This document shows, in pieces, positions 1-6,043 of a stretch of DNA of 9,415 nt. A program made the translations under genes and the position numbers. The stretch's first letter is position 1; every line of letters begins with the position of its first letter. The notes under the pieces were generated by a model that saw only the letters and a program-made list of their open reading frames with translations, had not been told where the DNA came from and did not search any database. Source of the DNA: Methylobacterium sp. (GTDB taxonomy: Bacteria > Pseudomonadota > Alphaproteobacteria > Rhizobiales > Beijerinckiaceae); assembly GCA_021154065.1 (NCBI GenBank), contig JAJKJG010000151.1, forward strand, positions 1-9,415, written 5' to 3'.

Positions 1-565
1 CGCCGACCTCCATGATGCGGTCGACGACGTATGTCTTGATGCCATCGACGCCGTCGGCCGGGATCAGCATCTTGAGGAAGGAGCCGTTCTCGGAGCCCGA
101 ACCCTTCGGGATCATCTCGATCCGGACCTGCCGCGGCGCATCGTCGAAATCGATGTTGATCACCGGGATCAGCCGCCCGCACGAGCTCTGCTCGTTGACG
201 CGGGTGATCGGATGCACCACCGACGAGCGCAACGGGTGCTCGCGCGTCGCGCGCTCGACGCCGCGGCGGATCGCGCCTTTGAGCGCGACGCCGTCGACCC
301 GCACGTCGCGGCCGATGGTCACGTTGTAGATCGGGATGCCGGTGTCCTGGCAAAGCAGGTTCCGCGTGCGCTCCGCGACGCGGATGTTCTCGATCATCGT
401 GCCGAGGATCGTCTGCGCGGTCGCATCGTCCTCGTCGCGGGCGAGGCGGTCGAAGCCGCGCTTCACCTGCGGCGGCAGGATCTTCAGCGCCCGGATGTAG
501 AGCTCCTTCGCGGTGTCCTCGATCTCCGCATAGTCGAGCCCGAAGAGGTCGGCGTCGGCGAGCAT
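1..565 (-). CDS. Fumarate hydratase (class I, TtdA/FumA-type) alpha subunit, partial
   Basis: This gene runs off the left edge; 188 codons from the N-terminus are present. It encodes the alpha subunit of a two-subunit, oxygen-sensitive [4Fe-4S] hydro-lyase of the class I fumarase/L-tartrate dehydratase family, which interconverts fumarate and malate in the cytoplasm. What is visible: LCQDTG at residues 71-76, whose Cys72 matches the first cluster cysteine of the family (about C71 in E. coli TtdA); a conserved stretch LRSSVVHPITRVNE at 112-125; and KGSGSEN at 154-160 followed by KMLIPADG at 165-172. KGSGSEN fits fumarases better than TtdA, which has a GGGCT-type motif there. The ATG at 565 has GGAG eight bases upstream and lies 3 bp past the stop of the preceding anchor gene, so it is probably co-transcribed with the reductase genes. 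The beta subunit should follow outside the window. Fumarase is favoured over tartrate dehydratase from motif and context; substrate is not proven. Confidence 0.88.
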   Translation of the reverse strand, partial: MLADADLFGLDYAEIEDTAKELYIRALKILPPQVKRGFDRLARDEDDATAQTILGTMIENIRVAERTRNLLCQDTGIPIYNVTIGRDVRVDGVALKGAIRRGVERATREHPLRSSVVHPITRVNEQSSCGRLIPVINIDFDDAPRQVRIEMIPKGSGSENGSFLKMLIPADGVDGIKTYVVDRIMEVG

Positions 566-568
566 GGC

Positions 569-931
569 TCACGCTCCGAGGTTCAGGAGGAAGAGGAGGC
601 CGAAGGCGAGGCCGAGCGCGAAAGAAAAGGCGATGGCGCGGCTCTGCCAGTCGCGCCAGCCGACGAGCTCGATGAACAGGATGCGCAAGCCGCCGCCGAG
701 ATGGGCTGCGAGCAGCACGACGAGACCGAACTCGGCGAACTTCGTCAGCGGGTTGTCGGTCCAGCGCAGGAAGGTCTCCAGGCGCGCCTCGCTCTCGATC
801 GCCTGTCCGAGCGCCCAGAAATGCAGCGGCAGGAAGAGCGCGAGGAGAAGCCCGGAGAGGCGATGCACCGCGAACGCCACATAGGCGGGGTGCGAGCGCC
901 GGCGGAACGCGGATGCGGCGAGCGCGCTCAT
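569..931 (-). CDS. sdhC: Succinate dehydrogenase/fumarate reductase cytochrome b anchor (SdhC-like)
   Basis: A 120-residue integral membrane protein, the normal size for an SdhC/SdhD anchor. It would hold the catalytic subunits on the cytoplasmic membrane and carry electrons between the iron-sulfur subunit, heme b and quinone. The hallmark SdhC motif HRLSG is at residues 23-27. Three hydrophobic segments are visible at about 20-44, 66-90 and 99-118. His77, in the AHLGGGLRILFIEL stretch of the second segment, sits where the family's heme-ligand motif (H-x3-G-x-R) is found; His37 in the first segment is a further candidate. The ATG at 931 overlaps the stop of the upstream anchor in an ATGA, and the stop is 3 bp before the fumarase gene. 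There is little Shine-Dalgarno sequence, so translation is probably coupled. The membrane-anchor assignment is firm. Whether the enzyme works as succinate dehydrogenase or as fumarate reductase cannot be read from the sequence. Confidence 0.83.
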   Translation of the reverse strand: MSALAASAFRRRSHPAYVAFAVHRLSGLLLALFLPLHFWALGQAIESEARLETFLRWTDNPLTKFAEFGLVVLLAAHLGGGLRILFIELVGWRDWQSRAIAFSFALGLAFGLLFLLNLGA

Positions 932-1299
932 GCGTAGAGCCCGAGCACGGTCCTCACGCCCGCAGCGGCGATGAGGACCGCGAACAGCGCCGCGGCGAGG
1001 TCGAGCGAGCGCCCGCGCCAGCCGAGCCATTCGGCGATGATGGTCCGCAGGCCGATGGGGGCGTGGACCGCCACGGCGGCGATGAAGAGTGCGTAGAAGG
1101 ACAGCCACGCCACGCTGCCGCGCGTGCGCGCGAGAATCTCGGCGGCCGAGAGCCCGCCGCGGACGGCGAGGACGATCGTCGCGAGGTGCACGACGACGCA
1201 GAGCGCCAGCACCATGGCGGAGGCGCGCTGCGCCAGCCACAGCCGCGTCTCCCAGCGGATTTGGGATGGCGTCCGCACCGCAAAGGCCGGCGCGTTCAC
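928..1299 (-). CDS. Succinate dehydrogenase/fumarate reductase second membrane anchor subunit
   Basis: A 123-residue protein with three membrane segments at about 24-47, 65-90 and 98-120; it is the second hydrophobic anchor of the complex. RASAM at 25-29 occupies the place of the SdhC HRxSG motif. His38 in segment 1 and His79 in segment 2 (HAPIGLRTIIAEW, again H-x3-G-x-R-like) are candidate heme b ligands. I chose the GTG at 1299 because it overlaps the upstream stop in a GTGA, because GGGGCGAG lies just before it, and because the longer open frame upstream is charged, low-complexity shadow of the iron-sulfur gene. It overlaps the next anchor gene by 4 bp. It resembles SdhC as much as SdhD, so this pair may consist of two related anchors rather than a classical SdhC plus SdhD. 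Membership in the complex rests on these motifs and on its place between the iron-sulfur subunit and the clear SdhC-like protein. Confidence 0.8.
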   Translation of the reverse strand: MNAPAFAVRTPSQIRWETRLWLAQRASAMVLALCVVVHLATIVLAVRGGLSAAEILARTRGSVAWLSFYALFIAAVAVHAPIGLRTIIAEWLGWRGRSLDLAAALFAVLIAAAGVRTVLGLYA

Positions 1300-2003
1300 A
1301 GCTCGCCCCGCAGCGCCGCGCGGGCGGTCGCGCGCTTCAGCCCGGCGATCGAGGCGGTCGGGTTGAGCGATTTCGGGCAATAGGTGCGGCAGCTCTCGTG
1401 GCTGTGGCAGGCATGGCAGCCGGCGTCGCCGGCAACGGCGAGGAGGCGCTCGGGCTGGCCTCGATCACGCACATCGTTGACGAGCGTCCAGGCCCGGTTC
1501 AGCGCCGCGGGGCCGAGATAATCCGGGTTCCACGCGACGACGTCGCAGGCCGCGTAGCAGACGCCGCAGCCGATGCACTCGATGGCGGCATCGGCCTCCC
1601 GGCGCGCGGGCGAGGCCGGCGCGACGACGGCGAAGTCGGCGGCCGCGTCGTCGGACGGGGTGAAGGCGCCCTTCGCCAGCGCCCATTTGTCGAAGAACGC
1701 GCGCATGTCGACGGCGAGGTCCTTGACCACGGGCATGTTCGTCAAGGGCGCGATCACGATCTCACCCTCGGCCGCGACCTTCGCGACATGGGTGCGGCAG
1801 GTCCAGCGCGGGCGCCCGTTCACGGTCATGGCGCAGGAGCCGCACATCCCGACCCGGCAGGCGAAGCGGTAGGACAGCGAGGGGTCGAGGACACGCTGGA
1901 TGTAGGTGACGAGATCGAGGATGGTCTGGTTCGGCGCCGCCGGAACCTCGTAGCGCCGGAAGGCGCCCTCGCCCGTGCCGCGCCAGACGCGGACGGAGTG
2001 CAT
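1296..2003 (-). CDS. sdhB: Succinate dehydrogenase/fumarate reductase iron-sulfur subunit
   Basis: A 235-residue electron-transfer subunit linking a flavoprotein to membrane quinone through three clusters. The N-terminal ferredoxin domain (about 1-105) has the [2Fe-2S] ligands C49-x4-C54-x2-C57-x11-C69, exactly the E. coli SdhB spacing. The C-terminal domain has C143-x2-C146-x2-C149-x3-C153 and later C199-x5-C205-x3-C209-P. By analogy these give [4Fe-4S] from C143/C146/C149/C209 and [3Fe-4S] from C153/C199/C205. Cys196 is an additional cysteine. The start is uncertain: the ATG at 2003 opens the conserved N-terminus (MHSVRVWRG), with GAGGA about 11 bases upstream; an in-frame GTG at 2051 would add 16 residues and has AGGGA close by. 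It is the first gene of the operon and overlaps the next anchor by 4 bp. No flavoprotein gene precedes it: the upstream gene is a transporter. Whether it belongs to a succinate dehydrogenase or a fumarate reductase is left open; the symbol is by family. Confidence 0.92.
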   Translation of the reverse strand: MHSVRVWRGTGEGAFRRYEVPAAPNQTILDLVTYIQRVLDPSLSYRFACRVGMCGSCAMTVNGRPRWTCRTHVAKVAAEGEIVIAPLTNMPVVKDLAVDMRAFFDKWALAKGAFTPSDDAAADFAVVAPASPARREADAAIECIGCGVCYAACDVVAWNPDYLGPAALNRAWTLVNDVRDRGQPERLLAVAGDAGCHACHSHESCRTYCPKSLNPTASIAGLKRATARAALRGEL

Positions 2004-2108
2004 GTGCTGCGTCGTCCTCACTTGCTTGCCGGCTGCGGCTGCTCCTGACACCGTCCCTATGTTCCTCGGCGTGTTGATCTTTCGTGGCCGGGGCTCGACC
2101 GGCGCCGC

Positions 2109-2137
2109 ACCCTAGGACTCCCCCCGGCAGTGCGCAA
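2109..2137 (-). promoter_or_regulatory. Candidate promoter of the reductase-fumarase operon
   Basis: On the minus strand TTGCGC (2137-2132) and TAGGGT (2114-2109) are separated by 17 bp. Each matches the sigma-70-type consensus at three of six positions, including the TTG of the -35 and the first, second and last bases of the -10. The position would give a leader of about 100 bases before the ATG at 2003. It overlaps the palindrome at 2134-2146, as expected for a regulated promoter. The match is weak, and chance matches are common in DNA of this composition. Confidence 0.28.
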
Positions 2138-2146
2138 ACGGTTTGC
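2134..2146. promoter_or_regulatory. Candidate operator palindrome
   Basis: GCAAAC and GTTTGC are perfect inverted 6-bp half-sites around one central base. The AT-rich arms stand out from the GC-rich surroundings. The half-sites resemble operators bound by LacI-family regulators (compare PurR-type sites), although those usually have an even CG centre. The site lies about 130 bp before the iron-sulfur gene and 50 bp after the AEC transporter stop, and it overlaps the candidate -35 element. No regulator gene is in the window, so both binding and identity are inference. Confidence 0.4.
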
Positions 2147-2157
2147 ACCTCCCTCGC

Positions 2158-2200
2158 CCGTCATCCCGGCCGAAGCTCCGCGCCGGACGACCCGGGCTAA
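2158..2200. repeat. Intergenic REP-like element, GTCATCCCGG type
   Basis: It begins with CGTCATCCCGGCCGAAG and ends in a diverged GACCCGGGCT arm, giving an imperfect hairpin. The same GTCATCCCG core appears at 3127-3167 and, reversed, at 6109-6147. The element reaches into the last codon and stop of the AEC gene, so on the minus strand its hairpin forms immediately after that gene and could help end transcription. There is no T-tract. It is probably one copy of a dispersed alphaproteobacterial intergenic repeat. Confidence 0.45.
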
Positions 2201-3123
2201 GCGAGCCACCGCATCGCCGTCAGCAGCGCCACGGGGATCGCGAGCGCGGCCACGACCGTCTGCAAGGCAATGATGCCGGCCATGAGCGGCGCGTCGCCGC
2301 CGAGGTGGCGGGCGAGGATATAGGCCGAGGAGGCGGTGGGAAGGCTCTGGAACAGCATCGCGACGAGCGCCGCGTCGCCGGACAGGCCGAGCGCCAGGCA
2401 CGCCGCGAGGGTCGCGATCGGCAGCGCGACGAACTTGGCCGCGGAGGAGACCAGCGTCTCGCGCAAGCCCCGGCGCACGGCGAAGAGGTCGAAGGCGGCG
2501 CCGACGCAGAGAAGGCCGATCGGCAGCGAGGCGACGCCGAGCGCTCGGATCATGCCCTCGAGGCCGGGCGGCAGGCCGATCCCCGTCGCCTGCAAGACAG
2601 CCCCGATCGCCGAGGCGGCGATGAGCGGGTTCGTCGCGATCGAGCGGGCGATGCCGGAAAGGCTCGCCTGCCCGCCGGCGTAGCGGGCGAAGACCAGAAT
2701 GCAGAACAGGTTCGCGACCGGCACGATGATGGCGTTGGCAACCGCCGCGAGCGCGATGCCGGGAGCGCCGAGAAGCCCGGCCGCGACGGTCAGGCCGACA
2801 TAGTTGTTGAAGCGGATGCCGCCCTGGAACACCGAGGTGAAAGCCGGCCCGTCGATCGCAAGCCACGGCCGCACGGCGACGAGAAGCGCCGCGACCCCGG
2901 TCAGCGACAGCGCGATCACGACCATCAGGCGCGCGACCGGCACCCGCGAGAGGTCGGCCATGGCGAGGCTGTGGACGAGGAGCGCCGGCAGCAGGATGAA
3001 ATAGGCGAGCCGCTCGGCCCCGGGCCAGAAGGCGTCGGGCAGGAAACGCGCCCGCCGGAGCCATGAGCCGAGCGCGATCAGCCCGGCGGCCGGCGCGAGC
3101 GCCAGGAGGATCGCCCCGATCAC
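2197..3123 (-). CDS. AEC-family (auxin efflux carrier) transporter
   Basis: A 308-residue, very hydrophobic protein whose length and layout fit the bacterial AEC family (10 expected membrane segments, including malonate/malate-type carriers). It has a helix bundle at about 1-140, a short loop with charged and polar residues at about 147-163, and a second bundle at 165-305. Family-like features are GWxxRR-type GSWLRRARFLPDAF at 19-32, RFNNYVG at 104-110, LPIGLLCVGAAF at 200-211 and LPTASSAYILARHLGGD at 261-277. I chose the GTG at 3123 because it starts at the first membrane segment as in relatives. The alternative ATG at 3168 would place a perfect hairpin inside the first 15 codons, with AAGGAG touching the ATG, too close for a normal ribosome site. 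It is separated from the ABC importer upstream by two palindromes and from the reductase operon by another, so it is probably its own unit. The substrate is unknown; an organic acid is plausible from the family. Confidence 0.83.
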   Translation of the reverse strand: MIGAILLALAPAAGLIALGSWLRRARFLPDAFWPGAERLAYFILLPALLVHSLAMADLSRVPVARLMVVIALSLTGVAALLVAVRPWLAIDGPAFTSVFQGGIRFNNYVGLTVAAGLLGAPGIALAAVANAIIVPVANLFCILVFARYAGGQASLSGIARSIATNPLIAASAIGAVLQATGIGLPPGLEGMIRALGVASLPIGLLCVGAAFDLFAVRRGLRETLVSSAAKFVALPIATLAACLALGLSGDAALVAMLFQSLPTASSAYILARHLGGDAPLMAGIIALQTVVAALAIPVALLTAMRWLA

Positions 3124-3126
3124 GGC

Positions 3127-3167
3127 TGGGGCGGGATGACTTTTTTTCGAATCGTCATCCCGCCCCA
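3127..3167. repeat. Perfect 14-bp inverted repeat (hairpin) before the AEC gene
   Basis: TGGGGCGGGATGAC (3127-3140) and GTCATCCCGCCCCA (3154-3167) are exact reverse complements separated by a 13-base loop that contains seven T on the plus strand. Both arms carry the GTCATCCCG core found in the other intergenic repeats here, as if two element ends face each other. On the minus strand it ends three bases before the GTG at 3123, so the RNA hairpin would border or block the start region. It lacks a T-tract after the stem, so it is not a classical terminator for the permease gene. Confidence 0.75.
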
Positions 3168-3179
3168 TCTCCTTGCGTG

Positions 3180-3226
3180 AGCATGATCCTTTCCGAAAAC
3201 CGGTTCCCACTTTTCGGCATCATGCT
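3180..3226. repeat. Hyphomicrobiales-type intergenic palindrome
   Basis: Outer arms AGCATGAT (3180-3187) and ATCATGCT (3219-3226) are perfect inverted repeats. Inner arms CCGAAAA (3193-3199) and TTTTCGG (3211-3217) pair across CCGGTTCCCAC. I recognise this sequence type as a dispersed element frequent between genes in Rhizobium-related bacteria; copy number in this genome cannot be judged from one window. It lies 14 bp downstream of the permease stop and could form a structure at the 3' end of that transcript. Confidence 0.75.
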
Positions 3227-3239
3227 GTGGCCGCGCGAC

Positions 3240-4130
3240 TCACCGCTGCATGCCCCAGCGCAGGACGGTGCGCCGCTCGATGAACTTGAAGATCACCGAC
3301 TCGACGAAGAGGCCGATCAGGATCACCGCGAACAGGCCGGCGAACACCTTCGCGGTCTCGAGCTCGGAGCGCGCCTCGAAGATGTACCAGCCGAGCCCGC
3401 CGGAGCGCGACGAGACCCCGAAGACGAGCTCGGCCGCGATCAGCGTCCGCCAGGCGAAGGCCCAGCCGATCTTCATGCCGGCAAGGATCGCCGCGAAGGC
3501 CGCCGGAATGAGGAGGAGCGCGACGTAGCGGATGCCGCGCAGGCCGAGATTTCGCCCGCTCATGCGCAGGGTCTCGGGCACCGAGCGGAAGCCGACGAGC
3601 GTGTTGAGCGAGACCGCCCACAGGACCGAGTGGATGATCACGAAGACGAGCGAGGGCGTGCCGAGCCCGAACCAGATCAGCGCCAGCGGCAGAAGCGCGA
3701 TCGCCGGCAGCGGGTTGAACATCGCGGTGAGCGTCGTCAGCAGCCCCGAGCCGAGGCGGGTCGAGACCGCGACCGAGGTGAAGATCGCCGCGAGCGCGAG
3801 CCCGGCGCTGTAGCCGTAGGCGAGCGACTTGAGCGAGGTCGTGATGCGGTTGAGGAGAAGCCCGTTCGCGATGTCGCGCAGGAACGTCGCGACCATCTCG
3901 GAGAAGGTCGGCAGGAGGAGCGGGTTGTCGAGGAAGCGGGCGTAGAGCTCCCATAAGAGCGCGAGGCCGGCCAGGATGGCGCCGTTCTGGACCGCCTCGT
4001 TCTTGACGATCCGCTCGTACCAGGGCAGCGGTCGCTCGACGACGACGAGCCCGGCCGGATCGACGAGCTCGCTCTCGAAGTCCGGCCGCTCGACCGGCCG
4101 GCGCGCCTCGAGGGGGGCAAGCGCGGTCAT
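3240..4130 (-). CDS. ABC transporter permease, taurine/sulfonate/nitrate (SsuC/TauC) class
   Basis: A 296-residue inner-membrane permease; a homodimer would form the channel of the importer encoded with the two preceding genes. Membrane segments are visible at about 48-66, 97-120, 128-155, 159-180, 202-220 and 262-281. The cytoplasmic coupling (EAA) loop is at about 184-210: VPETLRMSGRNLG followed by the family's proline in LIPAA. The long N-terminal polar region (1-45) before the first segment is typical of the class. The ATG at 4130 overlaps the ATPase stop in an ATGA and has a strong GAGGAGG seven bases upstream, inside the ATPase gene, which settles the start; the longer open frame upstream is shadow. 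It is the last gene of the three-gene operon. The substrate cannot be told from the permease. Confidence 0.92.
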   Translation of the reverse strand: MTALAPLEARRPVERPDFESELVDPAGLVVVERPLPWYERIVKNEAVQNGAILAGLALLWELYARFLDNPLLLPTFSEMVATFLRDIANGLLLNRITTSLKSLAYGYSAGLALAAIFTSVAVSTRLGSGLLTTLTAMFNPLPAIALLPLALIWFGLGTPSLVFVIIHSVLWAVSLNTLVGFRSVPETLRMSGRNLGLRGIRYVALLLIPAAFAAILAGMKIGWAFAWRTLIAAELVFGVSSRSGGLGWYIFEARSELETAKVFAGLFAVILIGLFVESVIFKFIERRTVLRWGMQR

Positions 4131-4906
4131 GCCCGCGCCTCCTCGACCTCGTGCTCGAACAGCAGCCGGTGGATGCGCTTCGAGATCGCGCCGAACTCGA
4201 CCCCGTCGACGTTCTCGTGGCTGAAGGCGTCGGCGCCGATCTCGGCGCGGACGCGCCCAGGGTGCGGCGACAGCACGAGAATGCGCGAGCCGACGATGAT
4301 CGCCTCCTCGATCGAGTGCGTCACGAACAGCACCGTGAACCGGAGCTGATCCCACAAAGCCAGCAGTTCCTGCTGCATCTTGCGCCGCGTCAGCGCGTCC
4401 AGGGCCGCGAACGGCTCGTCCATGAGCAGGATGTCGGGCTCGAGCGCCATCGCGCGGGCGATCGCGACGCGCATCTTCATGCCGCCGGAGAGCATGTGCG
4501 GGTAGACGTCCTTGAACCGCGTCAGGTTGACCTTCTCGACGATGGCGTTGACGCGGTCGTGCGCGTCCTTGCCGCGGAACTTGCCGGTCACCTGCATCGG
4601 GAAGAGCACGTTCTGATAGACCGTCTTCCAGGGCATGAGCTGCTCGAACTCCTGGAACACCATCATCCGGTCAGGGCCGGGCGCCGTGACCTTGCGGTCG
4701 CGCAGCCGGATCTCGCCCTCGACCGGCTCGAGGAAGCCGCCGACGGCCTTGAGCAGGGTCGACTTCCCGCAGCCCGACGGGCCGAGGATGACGTAGCGGT
4801 CGCTCGGATAGACCCCGAAGCTCACCTTGTAGGTGGCGGTCACGAGATGCTGCGGCGTCTTGTACTGGATCGTGACGCCGCTCACGTCGAGGAGGGGCTT
4901 CGCCAT
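4127..4906 (-). CDS. ABC transporter ATP-binding protein, taurine/sulfonate/nitrate (SsuB/TauB) class
   Basis: A 259-residue cytoplasmic ATPase that powers the importer. All catalytic motifs are intact: Walker A GPSGCGKST (42-50), Q-loop Gln85, signature LSGGM (139-143), Walker B ILLMDE (159-164, with catalytic Glu164), D-loop ALD (168-170) and switch His197. The text around these motifs (DEPFAALDALTRRKMQ, VTHSIEEA) is typical of the nitrate/sulfonate/taurine group. In place of the usual LSGGMKQRV the signature continues MKMRV: the common glutamine is Met145, as is seen in some members. The ATG at 4906 follows the binding-protein stop by 9 bp, with TGAGG over that stop acting as the ribosome site. 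It overlaps the permease start by 4 bp. Confidence 0.95.
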   Translation of the reverse strand: MAKPLLDVSGVTIQYKTPQHLVTATYKVSFGVYPSDRYVILGPSGCGKSTLLKAVGGFLEPVEGEIRLRDRKVTAPGPDRMMVFQEFEQLMPWKTVYQNVLFPMQVTGKFRGKDAHDRVNAIVEKVNLTRFKDVYPHMLSGGMKMRVAIARAMALEPDILLMDEPFAALDALTRRKMQQELLALWDQLRFTVLFVTHSIEEAIIVGSRILVLSPHPGRVRAEIGADAFSHENVDGVEFGAISKRIHRLLFEHEVEEARA

Positions 4907-4915
4907 CGGCCCGCC

Positions 4916-5935
4916 TCAGCTGCCGGGCAGGCCGTGGACCTCGGGGAAGAACAGGTCCTTCCAGCTCTCGGGCCTCGCCGGGATCAGCCCGTTGCGGCTC
5001 ATGAAATCGGCGTAGGCCATGACCTTCTTCGGGGTCATGGTCCACTCGTTCTCGGGCAGGCGGATGATCCGTTCGGCCTCGGCGGCCGGCATCCTGGAGT
5101 TCTCGGCCCTGACCCAGATCTCGGCCGCCTCCTTCCGGTTCGCGTTGATGAACTTCATCGCCTCGTCGAGGGCCGCGACAAAGGCCTCGACGATCTTCGG
5201 GTTCTCGTCGCGGAAGCGCGTCGCGGCCCAGACCACGTTGAAAGTGTGCGGCCCGCCGAGCACGTCGTACGAGTCGACCACTTTGCGCACCCGCGGATCG
5301 GCGAGCTCCTGGTACTGGAAGGGCGCCGAGGTGAAGTGGCCGGTGACCTCGGACCGGCCGCTCATCATGGCGGCCATGCCGTCGGGGTGGCTCATCGAGA
5401 CCGTGAGGGTGTCGAGGCGGCCGTGCTGGCCCGGCCCGAAGGCCTGCTCGGCCGCCATCTGGAGGGTGACGGCCTGGATCGAGACCTTCACGGCGGGCAG
5501 CGCAATGCGGTCCTTCTCGGTGAAGTCCTTGATGGTCTTCACGTCGGGGTTGATGGTGGTGAGCCAGATCGGCATCGAGTTGATGGCCGCGACGCCCTTG
5601 ACCTTGAGGTTCGCGCGGGTGCGGGACCAGATCGTCAAGAGCGGGCCGACGCCGCCCGAGGCGAAGTCGAGGTTGCCCGAGATCAGCGCCTCGTTCATGG
5701 GCGAGCCGGCGCTGAGCTGCAGCCACTCCGTCTTGACCTCGATCCCGAGTTTCTTGGCCTGCTCCTCGAGAAGCTTCTTGTCCTCCATGATCGTCAGCGG
5801 CAGGTAGCTGATGCCGAACTGCTTCGCGAGCCGGACGGTCTTCACCTGCGCCTCGGCGCCGGGCGCCCAAAGGCTCGCGGCAAGCGCGCCGAGGGCGAGC
5901 GCCGCCAGCGCCGATCGTTTGGGACGGCTCGTCAT
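4916..5935 (-). CDS. ABC transporter substrate-binding protein, NMT1/SsuA class
   Basis: A 339-residue periplasmic receptor of the NMT1/SsuA/TauA type, which catches the ligand for the importer. Residues 1-29 form a signal peptide: basic start MTSRPKRS, hydrophobic core at 9-22, and a probable cut after GAEA (29). The mature protein starts VKTVRLAKQFGISYLPL, a usual first strand of the fold; GNLDFASGGVGPLL at 88-101 and HPDGMAAMMSGRSEV at 183-197 fit the family's ligand-site loops. The ATG at 5935 is chosen because it begins the signal peptide and has GGGAGAAG seven bases upstream; the longer frame up to 6028 runs through the promoter. It is the first gene of a binding protein-ATPase-permease operon. 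No sulfonate, taurine, cyanate or thiamine gene is adjacent, so the ligand is open. Confidence 0.92.
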   Translation of the reverse strand: MTSRPKRSALAALALGALAASLWAPGAEAQVKTVRLAKQFGISYLPLTIMEDKKLLEEQAKKLGIEVKTEWLQLSAGSPMNEALISGNLDFASGGVGPLLTIWSRTRANLKVKGVAAINSMPIWLTTINPDVKTIKDFTEKDRIALPAVKVSIQAVTLQMAAEQAFGPGQHGRLDTLTVSMSHPDGMAAMMSGRSEVTGHFTSAPFQYQELADPRVRKVVDSYDVLGGPHTFNVVWAATRFRDENPKIVEAFVAALDEAMKFINANRKEAAEIWVRAENSRMPAAEAERIIRLPENEWTMTPKKVMAYADFMSRNGLIPARPESWKDLFFPEVHGLPGS

Positions 5936-6000
5936 GTTTCTTCTCCCACAGGGCGTCTTCTCGCACCCGCCCGGTGTTCTGTTTTTCCCGAGCGGAGGCG

Positions 6001-6028
6001 AGCCTAAGGCGGGGGTGCCGCGTGTCAA
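6001..6028 (-). promoter_or_regulatory. Candidate promoter of the NMT1/SsuA-class importer operon
   Basis: On the minus strand a perfect -35 TTGACA (6028-6023) is followed after 16 bp by TAGGCT (6006-6001), which matches the -10 consensus at the first, second and last positions. A start a few bases downstream would give a leader of about 60 bases to the ATG at 5935. It is the best promoter match I found in the window, and it sits between the upstream gene's trailing repeats and this operon. Confidence 0.5.
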
Positions 6029-6043
6029 TCGCGGGCCTCTGGC

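Noticed and set aside
1..565. SdhA/FrdA flavoprotein as the gene after the anchors
   Set aside because: The translated sequence has no FAD-binding Rossmann motif and instead shows the class I hydro-lyase motifs LCQDTG and KGSGSEN.
2057..3064. Minus-strand open frame of 335 codons over the AEC gene
   Set aside because: It is in another frame, Arg/Gly/Pro rich, and the AEC frame has clear membrane segments and family motifs.
3127..3167. Insertion-sequence end or attachment site
   Set aside because: No transposase or integrase, no target duplication and no second matching end are visible; a dispersed palindrome explains it better.
4151..6007. Plus-strand open frame of 618 codons
   Set aside because: It runs opposite the ATPase and receptor genes, whose motifs are complete. 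Its translation is rich in Arg, Asp, Glu, Leu, Val and His with no domain, the usual antisense shadow of GC-rich genes.
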